A stretch of 64,000 nt of DNA from Lota lota (taxonomy: Eukaryota > Chordata > Actinopteri > Gadiformes > Lotidae): positions 1 through 64,000 of the forward strand of contig JACYXH010000590.1 of assembly GCA_026745465.1 (NCBI GenBank), read 5' to 3'. The position numbers and the translations under genes were made by a program. The stretch's first letter is position 1; each line of letters starts with the position of its first letter. The notes under the pieces are model-generated. The model was not told where the DNA came from. It searched no databases and was given only the letters and a program-made list of their open reading frames with translations. Below, in pieces: positions 10,741-22,305 of this stretch.

Positions 10741-11158
10741 TTCCAATGAGAATGACCCATTCTATTTTTTGCAATTTATTGTTGAAATCTGAAAAGTTTA
10801 CAGACATTTCACATTATGTTGTCATTCATGATTCAGAAATATAAACTAATGTTAAAAAAAAACTACAGATTAGGTGACACAAACTAATCACCCAAACAGG
10901 TTCTACACAACTGCAACCATTTAACATTTTATAGCATTACACTTGAAAAATAGAGTGTAATCTAAGAATTTCAAATGGGTTACATTTTATATTAGTAAGG
11001 GTTATTTTCTTAACAAATTGATCCTTGTTAAAAGACAGCAGATTATACATTATATACATTAATGCAGTTCTCTCAGATCTCATATAGCAGAGATTCTCAA
11101 TCATGAAACAACATTAGTTGTTTCAGTCGTTTGATTATTTTATCATCAAACAAAGGTC
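10741..11158. other. TRIM 3' flank, nothing further seen
   Basis: AT-rich sequence similar to 19500-19900 downstream of the plus-strand TRIM, so it was probably duplicated with it. No gene seen. Confidence 0.6.
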
Positions 11159-12784
11159 CTAGTCTGTTTGATTGACAGGTGAGATGATCAGGGGGGCAGA
11201 GTTTATACCTTCATAATTATAGAGACATGGGCAGAGGAATGGATAGAGAGGCTCACTAAAGGTGCAGCCAGTAGCAGAGTAGATATGAACCCTGGCTTCC
11301 ACATCACAGAAGGAGACCAGACCCTCATCATAATCAACAAACACCCCCACCTTCTGGAGCTTAGCTCTCAGAGGGAGACGGACAGCAGGGTTATCTTTAA
11401 ATAACAACCCATCGCTGTTGAAGTAAAGAGTCCAGTAACCATTCTCAGGGGTCAATATGATCCGACCTTTTCTGTTGATGGACTCTCTGGCCACTCCTAA
11501 ACACCATTTAGTCTTGTCTTTAACCTGGACCTCAAAGTAAAATCTCCCTGAGGAGAAGGTCTGTCTTGTGAGAACGAATTTATGCTGTGTAAATCTGTTA
11601 GGGTTGTCTGGGAGTTTCTTCCTTTCACCTTTATCATGGACTTGTTTCCCATCCTCAGACAGGATGAGACAGGGATGAGCTGTATCAGGATCCAGAGTCA
11701 CATCTACTTCATACTGCTGGACCCTCTTCAGTTCAGCAGCACGCAGCTTCTTCATCTCCATGTTCAGTGTCTCCTCCAGCTGATCCAGGGATCTCCTCAA
11801 GGTCCCTACGTATGACGGAGGACGGACCTCCACCGTTGTCCAGTCAATGATGGGTGGAGGATTCTTCAGGGATCTGAAGGTCTGGAGGAAGTGGAGGTGG
11901 TCTTTAGTGTGTGAGAGCTGCTTCACCTCTGAGCTTCTATAGATCAGATCTTCAATTTCCTGCTCCAGCTCTTTGATGAGGTCTTCAACCTCTTTCTCTG
12001 TGGATTGCAGTCTCTCTTTAACCGTTTGGTTGAACTCATCCTGCCACTTTTCAATGAAGATCATCAGAGCAGTGAAGACCTGCACACCATCAGCTATCTC
12101 TCTGTCTGCGTCTTTCTTGCTCAATTCTACTGTGTCTTTGATCTCCTTAATCTTTAGTTTTCTCTCCTGGATCATCTGCTGAACTTCAGCCTCTATCTTC
12201 CCCAGCTGGGCCGTCTTCACTTCATATTCCTCCTTTAGAGACACAACAGGATGTGACTTGTGGTCTGTCTCTGTGCAGAACAGACACACACACACCTGTT
12301 CAGTCTGGCAGAAGAGCTCCAGAAGTCGGTCGTGTTTCTTACACATCCTGTCTTCCAGACGGTCCATAGGCCTCGACCAGCCGATGTTTCTTCAGGATTG
12401 CGACTCTCTGATGTGGCTCCAGGTGGGTTTGGCAGTAAGAGATTAAACACACTAGGCAGGACTTCACAGCCTTCAGCTGGGTCCCAGTACAGACGTCACA
12501 GGGAACTTCTCCTGGTTCAACACAAGGCTGCTCTTTAACTCGTACAGAACTTCTAAACTGATCAATCATCTCTGAAAATACAGTATTGACCTGTATATCA
12601 GGTCTTGTCTGGAACAGCTTGTTGCAAACAGGACATTTGTACTGGAGTTGGTCATCCCAGAACTTTGTAATACAGGTTCTACAGAAGTTGTGTCCACATG
12701 GTGTGGAAACTGGGCTGTTGAACACATCCAGACAGATGGAACATGAAAAGTTCTCTTCAGACCAGGAAGTAGCAGAGGCCATTC
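11159..12784 (-). pseudogene. finTRIM-type gene (RING, two B-boxes, coiled coil, B30.2) with one frameshift
   Basis: The exon starts at an AG acceptor, with ATG at 12782. Order: RING (CSICLDVF...CGHNFCRTC...CPVC), B-box 1 (CDVCTGTQ...CQTHLEPH), B-box 2 (CKKHDRLLELFC...CTETDHKSH), a coiled coil of about 130 residues, and PRY-SPRY (VDVTLDPDTAHPCLILSEDG...RFYFEVQVKDKTKWCLGV...VGVFVDYDEG) ending NQTD. finTRIMs are fish E3 ligase-like proteins, several induced by virus or interferon. All zinc ligands are present. The only defect is one extra base near 12371, between B-box 1 and B-box 2, where the TRIMs at 17866 and 38494 read HRLVEP. The upstream frame then ends after 177 codons counted from an earlier ATG. 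The second frame, from the Met at 12367, is open for 402 codons. It may be a young pseudogene, an assembly error or a polymorphic allele. It is the best preserved TRIM here. Confidence 0.85.
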
Positions 12785-12892
12785 CTAGACACAGAAGAAA
12801 AGGTTTATGTACTGAGCAATTCCTATATTTGACTAATTCCATAACGGGAAGAGCGGTTTTAACTTCCGTCAAAGTTGTGTTGTTTTACTCAC
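12785..12892 (-). other. Short leader intron of the TRIM gene
   Basis: On the minus strand, GTGAGT at 12892 and TCTAG at 12785 bound a 108-base intron between a noncoding leader and the coding exon. This is the same arrangement as the 1.84-kb intron of the TRIM at 17866. Confidence 0.55.
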
Positions 12893-13015
12893 CTTGTTGT
12901 TTCTGTCTGTCAGACTATTTGCTCCAAAATGCGTTTAATTCTTCTCCTGAAAGAGAGAACTGCTTCCACGTCGGGTGGCTTTGGTTTCTATGAACCTAAG
13001 TTTCATTCTCTGAAC
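12893..13015 (-). promoter_or_regulatory. TRIM leader exon and ISRE-like element
   Basis: The leader exon ends at 12893 before GTGAGT. At 12999-13010 the minus strand reads GAGAATGAAACT, close to the ISRE consensus GAAANNGAAACT. This suggests interferon (IRF/ISGF3) control, as known for finTRIMs. No clear TATA box was found. Confidence 0.45.
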
Positions 13016-13261
13016 AACACGTCCTCTCCTCTCCTCCTCTAACTCTGGTCTCCGCCCCTAACTCCAGGTTCCTCCCCTAATACCTGGCTCCGCCCCCACA
13101 GACACAGTTCTATGATGTTTTACATTTCACTCTGATATTGGGCGTGTTCATGTATTGTGTAGGCTAATTCAAATGCATTGATGTGTGGTCAAATATGTTC
13201 AATCTTTAATAGACAAAACACAGACCAACAGATATTGCAAAACCAGAGACAATTGTGGGGA

Positions 13262-13335
13262 TTTAATGGTGATTTGAGGTCGGATTCAAACCGGCGACCT
13301 TGCGTCTGTGAGGCAGGAGTTGCACCACTATAGTA
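13262..13335 (-). mobile_element. tRNA-derived SINE head (fragment)
   Basis: The minus strand reads CCTCACAGACGCAAGGTCGC and then CGGTTTGAATCC, a tRNA-like anticodon region and B box typical of fish SINE heads. The acceptor stem does not close, so it is not a tRNA gene. Confidence 0.55.
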
Positions 13336-13374
13336 GATGGACATGTGTTTGAATTACTGGGTTTCAATTACATT

Positions 13375-13460
13375 ATGTTTAGAGAGGGAGCGGTCTTACA
13401 AACGTGACAGATGTATGACTTATAAACCGGTTTACTGGAAGTAAACACATCTAAATAATC
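13375..13460. repeat. 86-bp direct repeat, copy 1
   Basis: A block containing GAGAGGGAGCGGTCTT and ATGACTTATAAACCGGTTTA recurs at 14640-14727 in the same orientation. The two copies flank a CA/GACA-rich 1.2 kb segment. The copies differ at several positions. Confidence 0.8.
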
Positions 13461-14295
13461 AAAGACATAATGACACACACACACAAAGGCACACACACAG
13501 AGACACAGAGACACACACAAACACACAGACACAGTGGTTTCATAATAGATGCCGTTTATGTGTGATATTTTGCCACAGACACAATGGTTACATAGTAGAT
13601 GTCGTTTATGTGTGGTATTCTCCCACCTGCGGGCAAATTGGTGCAATGAACTTAAGAGCAATCATGTTAATTGACACTGTGACATCATGGAATGAGATAT
13701 GGACACACATATTGTATTATATGTTAAGGGAGGTGTCCTCCATGTGCTTGCCAAGTTACACATGTCTGATCTCTTCTGAAGCTGACTTGTGGCTGATATA
13801 GTAATGTTCCATCATTTGTAACTTTTGAATTTACCATAACTCAGCCATTTTTTACCCAATGAAGAATCGCTCAAAGATTTAATTTCAAACAGGCCCATAG
13901 ATCATGAATCTAAAATCCCTTATTCCTGGGAAGCTCTGTTTCTGTAGAAGAAGATTTTTTAAGGTTTCATGAAATTGTCACTGTACAGCAAAATCTACAC
14001 TGACTGACTTTATGGTCCTGTTAGATAAAATGTTCAACATGTGAAATAAGGCATATATGTATATGAAGTTTTAAAAATATTCATCCATAGGGGCGGATGT
14101 GCCGATCGTTTAACTTTGACCAGATATTATAGAGCCCCCTATGCCTGCTTACTGGGGATATGTACAAATCCCCCTAATTTGAAAACTTTAGATTACTCCA
14201 CCATGGAGATATAAGCGTTGCCAATCAAGAATAATAACTAGGACTGCAAGCAGTCACACAAGGTATTCACAGCCCACGCACCTCCTTCCCCACGC
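13461..14295. other. Spacer with short CA repeats, no gene
   Basis: It contains a doubled 65-bp piece (13535-13560 and 13572-13625, around GATGTCGTTTATGTGTG). A 450-base AT-rich block near 13800-14250 looks like old interspersed repeat, but I cannot name it. Confidence 0.5.
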
Positions 14296-14625
14296 ACCTC
14301 CTTCCCCCCACACCTCTGCAGACTGAGAAAGACAGACAGACACAAACAGACAGACCCACACACATACATGCACACTCAGACATACAGAGAGACACGCAGA
14401 CAGAGATAGACAGACAGACACAAACACACAGACAGAGAAACACGCACATACATGCACACTCAGACATACAGACAGACACACAGAGAGAGAGAGACACACA
14501 CACACACATATACATGCACACTAAGACATACAGAAAGACACGCAGACAGAGAGACACGCAGACAGAGATAGACAGAGAGACACACAGAGAGAGAGAGACA
14601 CACACACAGACAAACACACACATAC
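14296..14625. repeat. (GACA)n / (CA)n microsatellite
   Basis: Imperfect GACAGACA and ACACACA runs with a roughly 100-120-base higher-order period, including CATACATGCACACT repeated three times. Confidence 0.9.
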
Positions 14626-14639
14626 ATGTTCAATTCACA

Positions 14640-14727
14640 CTATGTTTTGAGAGGGAGCGGTCTTCCCATAGTGGCAGATGTATGACTTATAAACCGGTTT
14701 ACTGGAAGAAAACATCTAAATAATCAC
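14640..14727. repeat. 86-bp direct repeat, copy 2
   Basis: Second copy of the 13375-13460 block. Its flanks are unrelated to those of copy 1. Confidence 0.8.
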
Positions 14728-15712
14728 CTGTCATGTCTCTAAAGTAAACAGAGTCGACAGCCACCTTCAAAACAGACCATTGAGAAATGATGTGTGTACC
14801 CCATTATGGCCCAGCCTGCGTTGTAGAGAGGTCTCGGTTTGGATAGGTGAACGTCAAACCAATGCATCCAATTCACTTCTAAAAGTTGTTATATTCTGAA
14901 ATACCTTTATATAAAATATAAAATACAGAATATACAGAGTATGTTTAAAAAAAAATTAACCGTACAGTTGTGCAGGAATGTGCAAAATATGACCATGCAA
15001 ATGTTCACAGTATTAAGTTGAACAAAATGTGGAATGTGCAAGAAACTAAAAGATGAAAGGCAGTGCATCGCTGCACCTGTCCTCCACACTTCATACACCT
15101 CCACCCAACGCTGAACACCAACTTAATGGTGTGGAAATGCAAGACGCAGTGTGACAACAAGTGTGTCTCCAATTCTCATAGCTTTTATAGATTTGAACTC
15201 TGGAGACAATATAAACACGCTTTGCACATCCCGTCATGACAAAACCCGCATCAATAAACTGGACGTAGAAGCGTTTCACTGAATCTAAAGGTGAACTGCA
15301 TGTGATTGACGCGTTTCAGCGTGTAGAACAAACGCAGCAGCGTTTAGTGGAGCAGTGAAGATGCAGCAGCGAGTCGGCCTGCCGACGGAGAATCCTTCTC
15401 TGCAGCTCGAGTAGGTGTGTGCGTAATCCCTGCCCGTTTCTATTGGTCCGCAGTTAGGGCTCCACAGTAAAGCATATGAAAGCACGGAGCCAAAGACACA
15501 CTCAGCGGTCCAAGGCACAAGCCTAGGCGGCGTAGCCTACATGAAATAGAACAGCTGTGTTTACTGCCGCTACGCTTGCTGCAGGAATGCGCCCTGGCGT
15601 GCACGCGCACAGTGCACACACGAGCAGCAGAGCTATGAGAGCAGCAGACAGCGGATTCAGTCAGAGTAGCAAGTAGAGGCGCAAGCAGCACTGTGTGTGT
15701 GTGTGTGTATGT

Positions 15713-15775
<63 letters not shown>

Positions 15776-15830
15776 GCTGTGTCTGCGCATGGCTGTGTCT
15801 GTGAGCGTGTCAGAAGGCTACTGAGGGGGC
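14728..15830. other. Region upstream of the TRIM promoter
   Basis: AT-rich to about 15100, then CpG-richer toward the promoter, with a (TG)n run at 15693-15768. No coding exon is supported. Confidence 0.6.
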
Positions 15831-15890
15831 GGGCCCGAGCCTGGAGCTCTTTATAAAGACCCCTCTCTCGTGTTCAGGAAACGGAAGTTT
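15831..15890 (+). promoter_or_regulatory. TRIM core promoter: GC box, TATA box, ISRE-like site
   Basis: GGGGGCGGGC near 15825 is followed by TTATAAAG at 15851-15858. About 20 bases on, GGAAACGGAAGTTT at 15877-15890 is an ISRE-like GAAANNGAA core. The inverted copy at 40077-40145 keeps all three elements. The start of transcription is inferred near 15880. Confidence 0.6.
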
Positions 15891-16025
15891 ACGGAAATCC
15901 AACATACGAAGGGACGACATGACGAAGAGACGACATGACGAAGAGACGACGTGAACGCGTTAGCCTCTCCGGAGACGAAGAACAAGACGTTTTAAAGCAG
16001 AGAGCCGGGACAGAAACATTCCAAG
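15880..16025 (+). other. TRIM noncoding leader exon
   Basis: It runs from the inferred start to a CCAAG/GTGGGT donor at 16026. It contains a GACGACATGACGAAGA repeat with short upstream ATGs. The same exon and donor occur at 39965-40090 on the minus strand. Confidence 0.5.
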
Positions 16026-16720
16026 GTGGGTCCAACACATTGAACCTCTAATCCTCATTGTTGCCGTCCTGTCTGCAGTGCGCCATGTTGTACTGTAGCG
16101 TTAGCCCCACACGGGTCTCCTGCGCTCCGTGTGAACACGTGATGTTGATGCTTAGCGAAACCAACCTTCACGTGCTCTATTGTGTCGCCTCGTCGGATTC
16201 CACCAGCGCGTGCTCGGTGCTCGGCGTCCTGTTTGGAGCGCGGCGCAGGCACGCGGGGCCGCACTCTTTACGCGGAAGACAATTGTGACTTTTTTGCTGA
16301 CTTTTCTTGTTAGATATTGGAACTGGAAGTAAACATAATGCCCCATCTACAACTACATCACTCTCTGATGCCTTTTAAAGAACATGCATTCAGCTTAATT
16401 TGTGTTCTGGGATACTAGGCCTGCAAAATTGTTTTATTTGGCCATATTATGGACTGGTGCTTTTTCAGTTGATGTGTACTGCTGCTCTTTTCCTGTGCTC
16501 AGTGAGATGTGCAGTGTGGCCTAATCACAGATCAGAGTATTAATTTCTAGACACACAGAAAAAGGGCTGTTGCTTGCCATGCAATACAAAGGTACTGAGT
16601 AGGCCTAATCAACACCTATTGATTATTTTACGTTGACCGCTTCCTTCTGGTGTGCAGTTTTCTGTTCAGCATGCCTGGTATAAAATGTGTGTGTGTTTGC
16701 TTCTGTTGTTCTGTCATAGT

Positions 16721-16759
<39 letters not shown>

Positions 16760-16989
16760 TTATGGGCTGCCTCGTTCTAGTTCAGCCTGGAAATTTGTCT
16801 TACTTGTGCTTATTTATTATTCTTATTATTATGTTTTATTTTTTAAGTACTTGAATTTACCTGAATTATTTTGATTTAAGCTATTTTGTAATTTGTTTGT
16901 ATTTATTTTATTGATTGGATGAACTATAATTAGCCTAAAGATGATTATTTTGTATTTTTGTCTGTCTGATTTGTTGTCTTGTGTTAAAA
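16026..16989 (+). other. Leader intron of the plus-strand TRIM (first part)
   Basis: The first 250 bases are conserved in the inverted copy. The rest, including a (CA)n run at 16722-16753, has no counterpart there and no gene. Confidence 0.5.
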
Positions 16990-17173
16990 AAAAATGAATC
17001 AGACGTTACTCAACAGTTACTCAGTACTTGAGTAGTTTTTTCACCAAGTACTTTTTTACTCTTACTCAAGTAATTATTTGGATGACTACTTTTTACTTTT
17101 ACTTGAGTCATGTTATTCTGAAGTAACAGTACTTTTACTTGAGTAACATTTTTGGCTACTCTACCCACCTCTG
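16990..17173 (-). mobile_element. hAT-family DNA transposon end
   Basis: The segment finishes at 17173 in CTACCCACCTCTG, whose reverse complement CAGAGGTGGGTAG is a typical hAT terminal repeat. ACTTGAGT/ACTCAAGT subterminal motifs precede it. The other terminus and any transposase are missing. Confidence 0.7.
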
Positions 17174-17219
17174 GTTGTATATTAATTCATTTAATTGTGG
17201 AGTACAATTTAAATGCAAG

Positions 17220-17370
17220 AAGGCCTGAAGCTTTATTTGAACAGTTCTTCTGAAGGAAGATCTGCCATTTGTCGTTTCCTGGTGATCGTTCATCCAGAAT
17301 TATTACCAGGAAAGGAAAATAAAGCAGATCTTCCTTCAGAAGAACTGTTCAGATAAGGCTTCAGGCCTTT
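17220..17370. repeat. Foldback: about 44-bp inverted repeats with a 60-nt loop
   Basis: GGCCTGAAGCTTTATTTGAA at 17222 and onwards is the near-perfect reverse complement of 17325-17369 (ending GGCTTCAGGCC). It lies within the TRIM leader intron. It could be a small MITE-like element. Confidence 0.85.
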
Positions 17371-17865
17371 TTGAGGCCCAGCTGCATGCAGACCCCATCC
17401 CTGTTGCTCTATGCCACTGTATTTTCTTTTCTCTTGTTTATTGATTTCTTTTTGTTTGTATCACGTTAAAATTTCTCAATAGTATAGAGTCTATAATAGT
17501 TATACATTCAAAACCTGTGTAAGGTGTTGCTGTTGAAGAAAGATGTCTTGTTCTTAACTTGTCTTCTTCTAAAAGAAGCGATAAGAGTAGCGTTAAAGTA
17601 GCGGCTGGATAAGCAGTATGGATCAGAGTAGTAGTGGCGTTAGAATCTTCCCTGTGTGTGAGTGCAGTTGGCTCCTTCATTCGCGGTGGTAGCGGTGTGA
17701 GAGTCGATAGTGACCAGTGTGTTTATGTTCAGTGCTGTTGTACCGACCTGTTGGCTCAAGAGCTTTGCTTTAAACAACAACACATTTATGAATATTAACA
17801 CATTATTACATGTACATAACATATAGTTAAAATGGTAATTTAATTTTCATATTTCTTTTCTAGGA

Positions 17866-19493
17866 ATGGTGTCCATCTCTTCCTGGTCTAAGGATATCTT
17901 TTCATGTTCCATCTGTCTGGATGTGCTCAACAGCCCAGTTCACCACACCATGTGGACACAACTTCTGCAGAACCTGTATTTCAACATGCTGGGATGGCCA
18001 AGTCCAGTATAAATGTCCTGTTTGCAGCAACCTGTTCCAGACAAGACCTGATTTACAGGTCAATGCCTTCATATCAGAGATGGTTGATCAGTTTAGAAGT
18101 TCTGTACAAGTCAAAGAGCAGCCTTGTGTTGAACCAGCAGAAGTTCCCTGTGACGTCTGTACTGGGACCCAGCTGAAGGCTGTGAAGTCCTGCCTAGTGT
18201 GTTTTACCTCTTACTGCCAAACCCACCTGGAGCCACATCAGAGAGTCGCAGGCCTGAAGAGACATCGGCTGGTCGAGCCTATGGACCGTCTGGAAGACAG
18301 GATGTGTAAGAAACACGACCGACTTCTGGAGCTCTTCTGCCAGACTGAACAGGTGTGTGTGTGTCTGTGCTGCACAGTGACGGACCACAAGTCCCATCCT
18401 GTTGTACCTCTAAAGGAGGAATATGAAGTGAAGATGGCCCAGCTGGGGAAGATTGAGTCTGAAGTTCAGCAGATGATCCAGGAGAGACAACGAAAGATTC
18501 AGGAGATTAAAGACACAGCGGACCGCAGCAAAGCAGACGCAGACAGAGAGATAGCTGATGGTGTGCAGGTCTTCACTGCTCTGAAGCGCTACATTGAAAA
18601 GTGGCAGGATGATTCAACCAAACGGTTAAAGAGAGACTGCAATCCACAGAGAAAGAGGCTGAAGACCTCTTCAAAGAGCTGGATCAGGAAATAGAAGATC
18701 TGACCAATAGAAGCTCAGAGGTGAAGCAGCTCTCACAGACTGAAGACCACCTCCACTTCCTCCAGACCTTCAGATCCCTGAAGAATCCTCCACCCACCAG
18801 GGACTGGACAACGGTGGAGGTCCGTCCTCCGTCGTACGTGGGGACCTTGAGGAGATCCCTGGATCAGCTGGAGGATACACTGGATATGGAGATGAAGAAG
18901 CTGTGTGATGCTGCTGAACTGAAGAGGGTCCAGCAGTATGAAGTAGATGTGACTCTGGATCCTGATACAGCTCATCCCCGGCTCATCCTGTCTGAGGATG
19001 GGAAACAAGTACATCATGGAGGTGTATGGAAGACACTCCCAGACAACCCTAAGAGATTTACACAGAATCTAAATGTTCTCACGAGGCAGAGCTTCTCCTC
19101 AGGAAGATTTTACTTTGAGGTCCAGGTTAAAGACAAGACTGAATGGTGTTTAGGAGTGGATCAGAGAGTCCATCGGCAGAAACGGTGGGATCAAACCCAA
19201 TCCCTGAGAATGGTTACTGGACTATTTTATTCAACAAGGAAGGTTTGGTATTTAGAGATAACCCTGATGTCCGTCTCCCTCTGAGAGCTGAGCTCCAGAA
19301 GGTGGGGGTGTTTGTTGATTATGATGAGGGTCTGGTCTCCTTCTATGATGTGGAAGCCAGGGTTCATATCTACTCTGCTACTGGCTGCACCTTTAGTGAG
19401 CCTCTCTATCCATTCCTCAGTCCAGGGATCTATGTTTATAAAGGTAAAAACTCTGCCCCCCTGATCATCTCACCTGTCAATCAAACAGACTAG
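17866..19493 (+). pseudogene. finTRIM-type pseudogene with three frameshifts
   Basis: An AG acceptor at 17862-17863 precedes ATG at 17866. The order RING, B-box 1, B-box 2, coiled coil, PRY-SPRY, ending NQTD, is the same as in the gene at 11159. Three frameshifts break it: one extra T near 17940 within the RING (before TTPCGHNFCRTC), one lost base near 18613 in the coiled coil, and one gained base near 19160 within SPRY (after WCLGV). Each frame carries on the homology, so these are recent lesions in a formerly intact gene. An AATAAA lies just past the stop (near 19509). Its promoter and leader exon are at 15831-16025. The inverted relative at 38494-39266 has different damage. Confidence 0.9.
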
Positions 19494-19904
19494 GACCTTT
19501 TGTTTGATAATAAAATAATCAAACGACCAAAACCACTTATGTTGTTTCCTGCATGGGAATCTCTAGTATGTTGATCTGAGAGAACTGCATTAATGTTGTA
19601 CTGCTTTCATTTGACAAGAAGGAATTCATTCGGAAAAGAACCCTGACTATTGTAAAATATAACCCATGATACATGATTCGATTACATACACTATATTGAT
19701 CAATATCTGATTACTGCTGAATGTTTTTTACACATTGAACAATATGAAATTGTAAACATTTGCAGGTGCATGTTAAAAATCTCTAGTTTCTTAAACAAAA
19801 CGAGTTTATTAGTTTATACTTCTGAAATATGAATGACATCAAATGTTTGTACACTTTTTTATTTCAATAAAAATGTACAAAAGGTAGAATGGGGTATTTT
19901 CTGT
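19494..19904. other. TRIM 3' flank
   Basis: AT-rich, similar to 10741-11158 read in reverse. No gene seen. Confidence 0.6.
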
Positions 19905-20235
19905 GGAATAGTTACATTCTCTACAATAATTACTCAGTAGAATAGGTACATTCTCTGCAATATGTATTCAGTAGACTAGGTACATTCTCAGTACAATATG
20001 TATTCAGTAGAATAGCTATATTCTCAGTACAATAATTAGTCAGTAGAATATGTACATTCTCAGTACAATATGTATTCAGTAGAAAAACGACATTCTCAGT
20101 ACAATATGTATTCAATAGAATAGGTACATTCTCTACAATATGTATTCAGTAGAACAGGTACATTCTTTACAATATGTATTCAGTAGAATAGGTACATTCT
20201 CTACAATATGTATTCAGTAGAATAGGTACATTCTC
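19905..20235 (+). repeat. Minisatellite, about 35-bp unit
   Basis: About nine copies of the CAATATGTATTCAGTAGAAT-type unit. The array leads straight into the TC-rich tract, as at 5905-6065. Confidence 0.9.
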
Positions 20236-20417
20236 CTTCGCTCTCTCCCCCTCCTTCCCTCATTCTCTTCCCCTCCTCTCACTCCCTCCCTTCCTCTCTC
20301 CTTCCCTCTCAGTGTCTCTTCTCTCTACCTATTTTCCCCTCCCTTTCCCTCTCTCCCTCTCTCTCTCCCACCTTCCCTCTTCCCCCCTCCCTCCCTCTCC
20401 CTCCCTCTCTCCTACAG

Positions 20418-20466
20418 TGAAGCTGACTGTCATCGATGTCTCTGTGTCAACATCATTGGGCCTGTG
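20418..20466 (+). repeat. KLTVID module, copy 4
   Basis: Follows a polypyrimidine tract (20240-20417) ending in CTCCTACAG. An LTR fragment is joined at exactly the same base as in copy 1, so the two stretches are duplicates rather than independent insertions. Confidence 0.65.
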
Positions 20467-20663
20467 TGTCACTCCGTCCACTGCCGCCACCTAGCGGCCG
20501 CCGGCTGCCACTTCTCCACGTGCTTCTGTTTACACACACTGCCAGCAATCACCAATCTACGCTCCCTATTTCTCCATCGCGCTTCCTAGCAGCCGGCGCC
20601 AGTTTGTTGTTACTCTCCACCCGGTAGTATCTTCGTTCCCGCAATCCTGACTCTCGTGATTCT
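20467..20663 (+). mobile_element. 5' part of the solo LTR, truncated by a deletion between TC tracts
   Basis: It matches 6354-6560 and then switches within CTCTCTCTC to the TC tract that follows the LTR in the 6.8 kb copy. This is a deletion of about 300 bases through the pyrimidine runs. The copy at 33660-33840 has the same junction and the same substitutions. Confidence 0.75.
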
Positions 20664-20756
20664 CTCTCTCTCCCTCCCCCTCTCTCTCTCCCACCTTCCC
20701 TTTATCTCTCTCACTCTATCCTCCCCTCTCTCCCTCTCCCTCCCTCTCTCCTACAG

Positions 20757-20835
20757 TGAAGCTGACTGTCATCGATGTCTCTGTGTCAACAGCATTGGGC
20801 CTGTGTCTTCCAATCTAAATGTTCAGTTAAAGTTA
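20757..20835 (+). repeat. KLTVID module, copy 5
   Basis: In phase 1 this copy reads KLTVIDVSVSTALGLCLPI and then a stop. It is the longest in-frame version and is preceded by CTCCTACAG. Confidence 0.6.
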
Positions 20836-21089
20836 ATATCTCTCTCCATCTCTCTGTCCCCTCTCCTCTTGTTCGTGCTTTTTATAAGTTTAATGATATC
20901 AAATTGCAAACGACTACAGCAAGTAAAAAATATTGACAATGTGAAATGTTCATTTTGATAACATGATAAAATGTTTCTAAACCTTTTTGATTTCAATTCA
21001 AATTTACAAAAGTAAAATGGGACATATTCAGTGGAAAAGGAGCATTCTCTACAATACGTATTTAGTAGAATAGCTATTTTCTCAATCTG
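20836..21089. other. Module spacer
   Basis: AT-rich spacer equivalent to 7031-7298. No gene seen. Confidence 0.6.
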
Positions 21090-21370
21090 TATAGTACTGA
21101 ATAATCTCTCTCTCTCTCAATCTGTATTGTACTGAATAATCTCTCTCTCTCTCAATCTGTATTGTACTGAATAATCTCTCTCTCTCAATCTGTATTGTAC
21201 TGAATAATCTCTCTCAATCTGTATTATACTGAATAATCTCTCTCTCTCTCAATCTGTATTGTACTGAATAATCTCTCTCTCTCAATCTGTATTGTACTGA
21301 ATAATCTCTCTCTCTCAATCTGTATTGTACTGAATAATCTCTCTCAATCTGTATTATACTGAATAATAAT
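21090..21370. repeat. Minisatellite of CAATCTGTATTGTACTGAAT plus TC runs
   Basis: About eight units of about 34 bases. The same array, inverted and longer, is at 32745-33230. It is the left border of the tRNA island. Confidence 0.9.
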
Positions 21371-21526
21371 AATATTGGGACTGTTTGACATTAACCCACA
21401 GTCACCAACACAATCTAAGTTGAGCAGTCGGAGTCTGTGAGCAAGAAGCGATCTTTGAATTTGAAATACATGACAAACGTAACGAAATTCACACAACGAT
21501 TCACTCTTGTACAAATTGTATTATGT

Positions 21527-21609
21527 GTCAGGATGGCCGAGCGGTCTAAGGCGCTGCGTTCAGGTCGCAGTCTCCTCTGGAGGCGTGGGTTCAAATCCCA
21601 CTTCTGACA
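21527..21609 (+). tRNA. tRNA-Leu (CAG)
   Basis: 83 nt. Acceptor stem GTCAGGA pairs with TTCTGAC plus discriminator A. The anticodon stem is CTGCG/CGCAG with loop TTCAGGT. It has a variable arm of class II type, and the B box GGTTCAAATCC is intact. Confidence 0.95.
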
Positions 21610-21759
21610 GAGGTTTGAGGACGGCTAAGGACAAGAGAAATTACCGTCATGATGTCCTTTTGATATCAAAAGACAATCGAAGTTTAGTTCGCCCGCATCA
21701 GCTAGATGTTCAGAAAGAGGTGACCTCACACACAGGGTTTAAGTTGCGGTTTAATGTTA

Positions 21760-21810
21760 TAGAGGTCAGTATCCCCGCGGGAGACCGGGGTTCAATTCCC
21801 CGACGGGGAG
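21760..21810 (+). pseudogene. tRNA-Asp fragment (anticodon loop deleted)
   Basis: It has GGTCAGTATCCCCGCGGGAG and then an intact T arm and 3' acceptor strand. The CCTGTCAC anticodon loop and the 5' third are missing. Confidence 0.8.
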
Positions 21811-21894
21811 TTTTTGACATTTACCCACAGTCACCAATATAATCAAAGTTGAGTTATTTTAGGAGTACGTTGTGTTCCTTTAGCCGTGCTCCGC

Positions 21895-21895
<1 letters not shown>

Positions 21896-21951
<56 letters not shown>

Positions 21952-21984
21952 GAGGGGGGGGGGTGTGTGTGTGGGTGGGTGGGT

Positions 21985-22015
<31 letters not shown>
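21896..22015. repeat. (TG)n microsatellite with G-rich interruptions
   Basis: GT run interrupted by GGGGAGGGGGGGGG and (GGTG)n. It lies at the 5' side of A-tailed element copy 1. Confidence 0.95.
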
Positions 22016-22021
22016 GAGTGG

Positions 22022-22305
22022 GGGAGCAAGGCAGCACGTAGGAAGTTGTGTCCTGTTTGCTCGATTGTGCTTTCCTCTCAGGGTGAGCAGGTATCCTTTG
22101 TGTGTGTAAATATGTTTTGTATTCAATATTGTATAATGATATGAGTGTTTTTTTCAATTCTACAGTAGTAGAAGTTGTTTTTGAATTTTGATTAAGGATG
22201 TCTTGATTTGTATATATTGTATACATCGTATATATGACTTTGTAAATTTGTGAATTGAAAAAAACAGTAAAATGAAAAAAAAAAAGAAAAGAAAAAAAAG
22301 CAATC
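22022..22305 (+). mobile_element. A-tailed retroelement 3' end, copy 1, abutting tRNA-Gln
   Basis: Starts near AGGCAGCACGTAGGAAG, runs through an AT-rich 3' region (TTTGTGAATTGAAAAAAAC) and ends in an A-rich tail. The tail is followed directly by tRNA-Gln sequence from position 22 onward. Homologous copies are at 23343 (plus) and 30427 (minus). It looks like a 5'-truncated non-LTR retrotransposon or its SINE. No coding region is visible. Confidence 0.65.
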
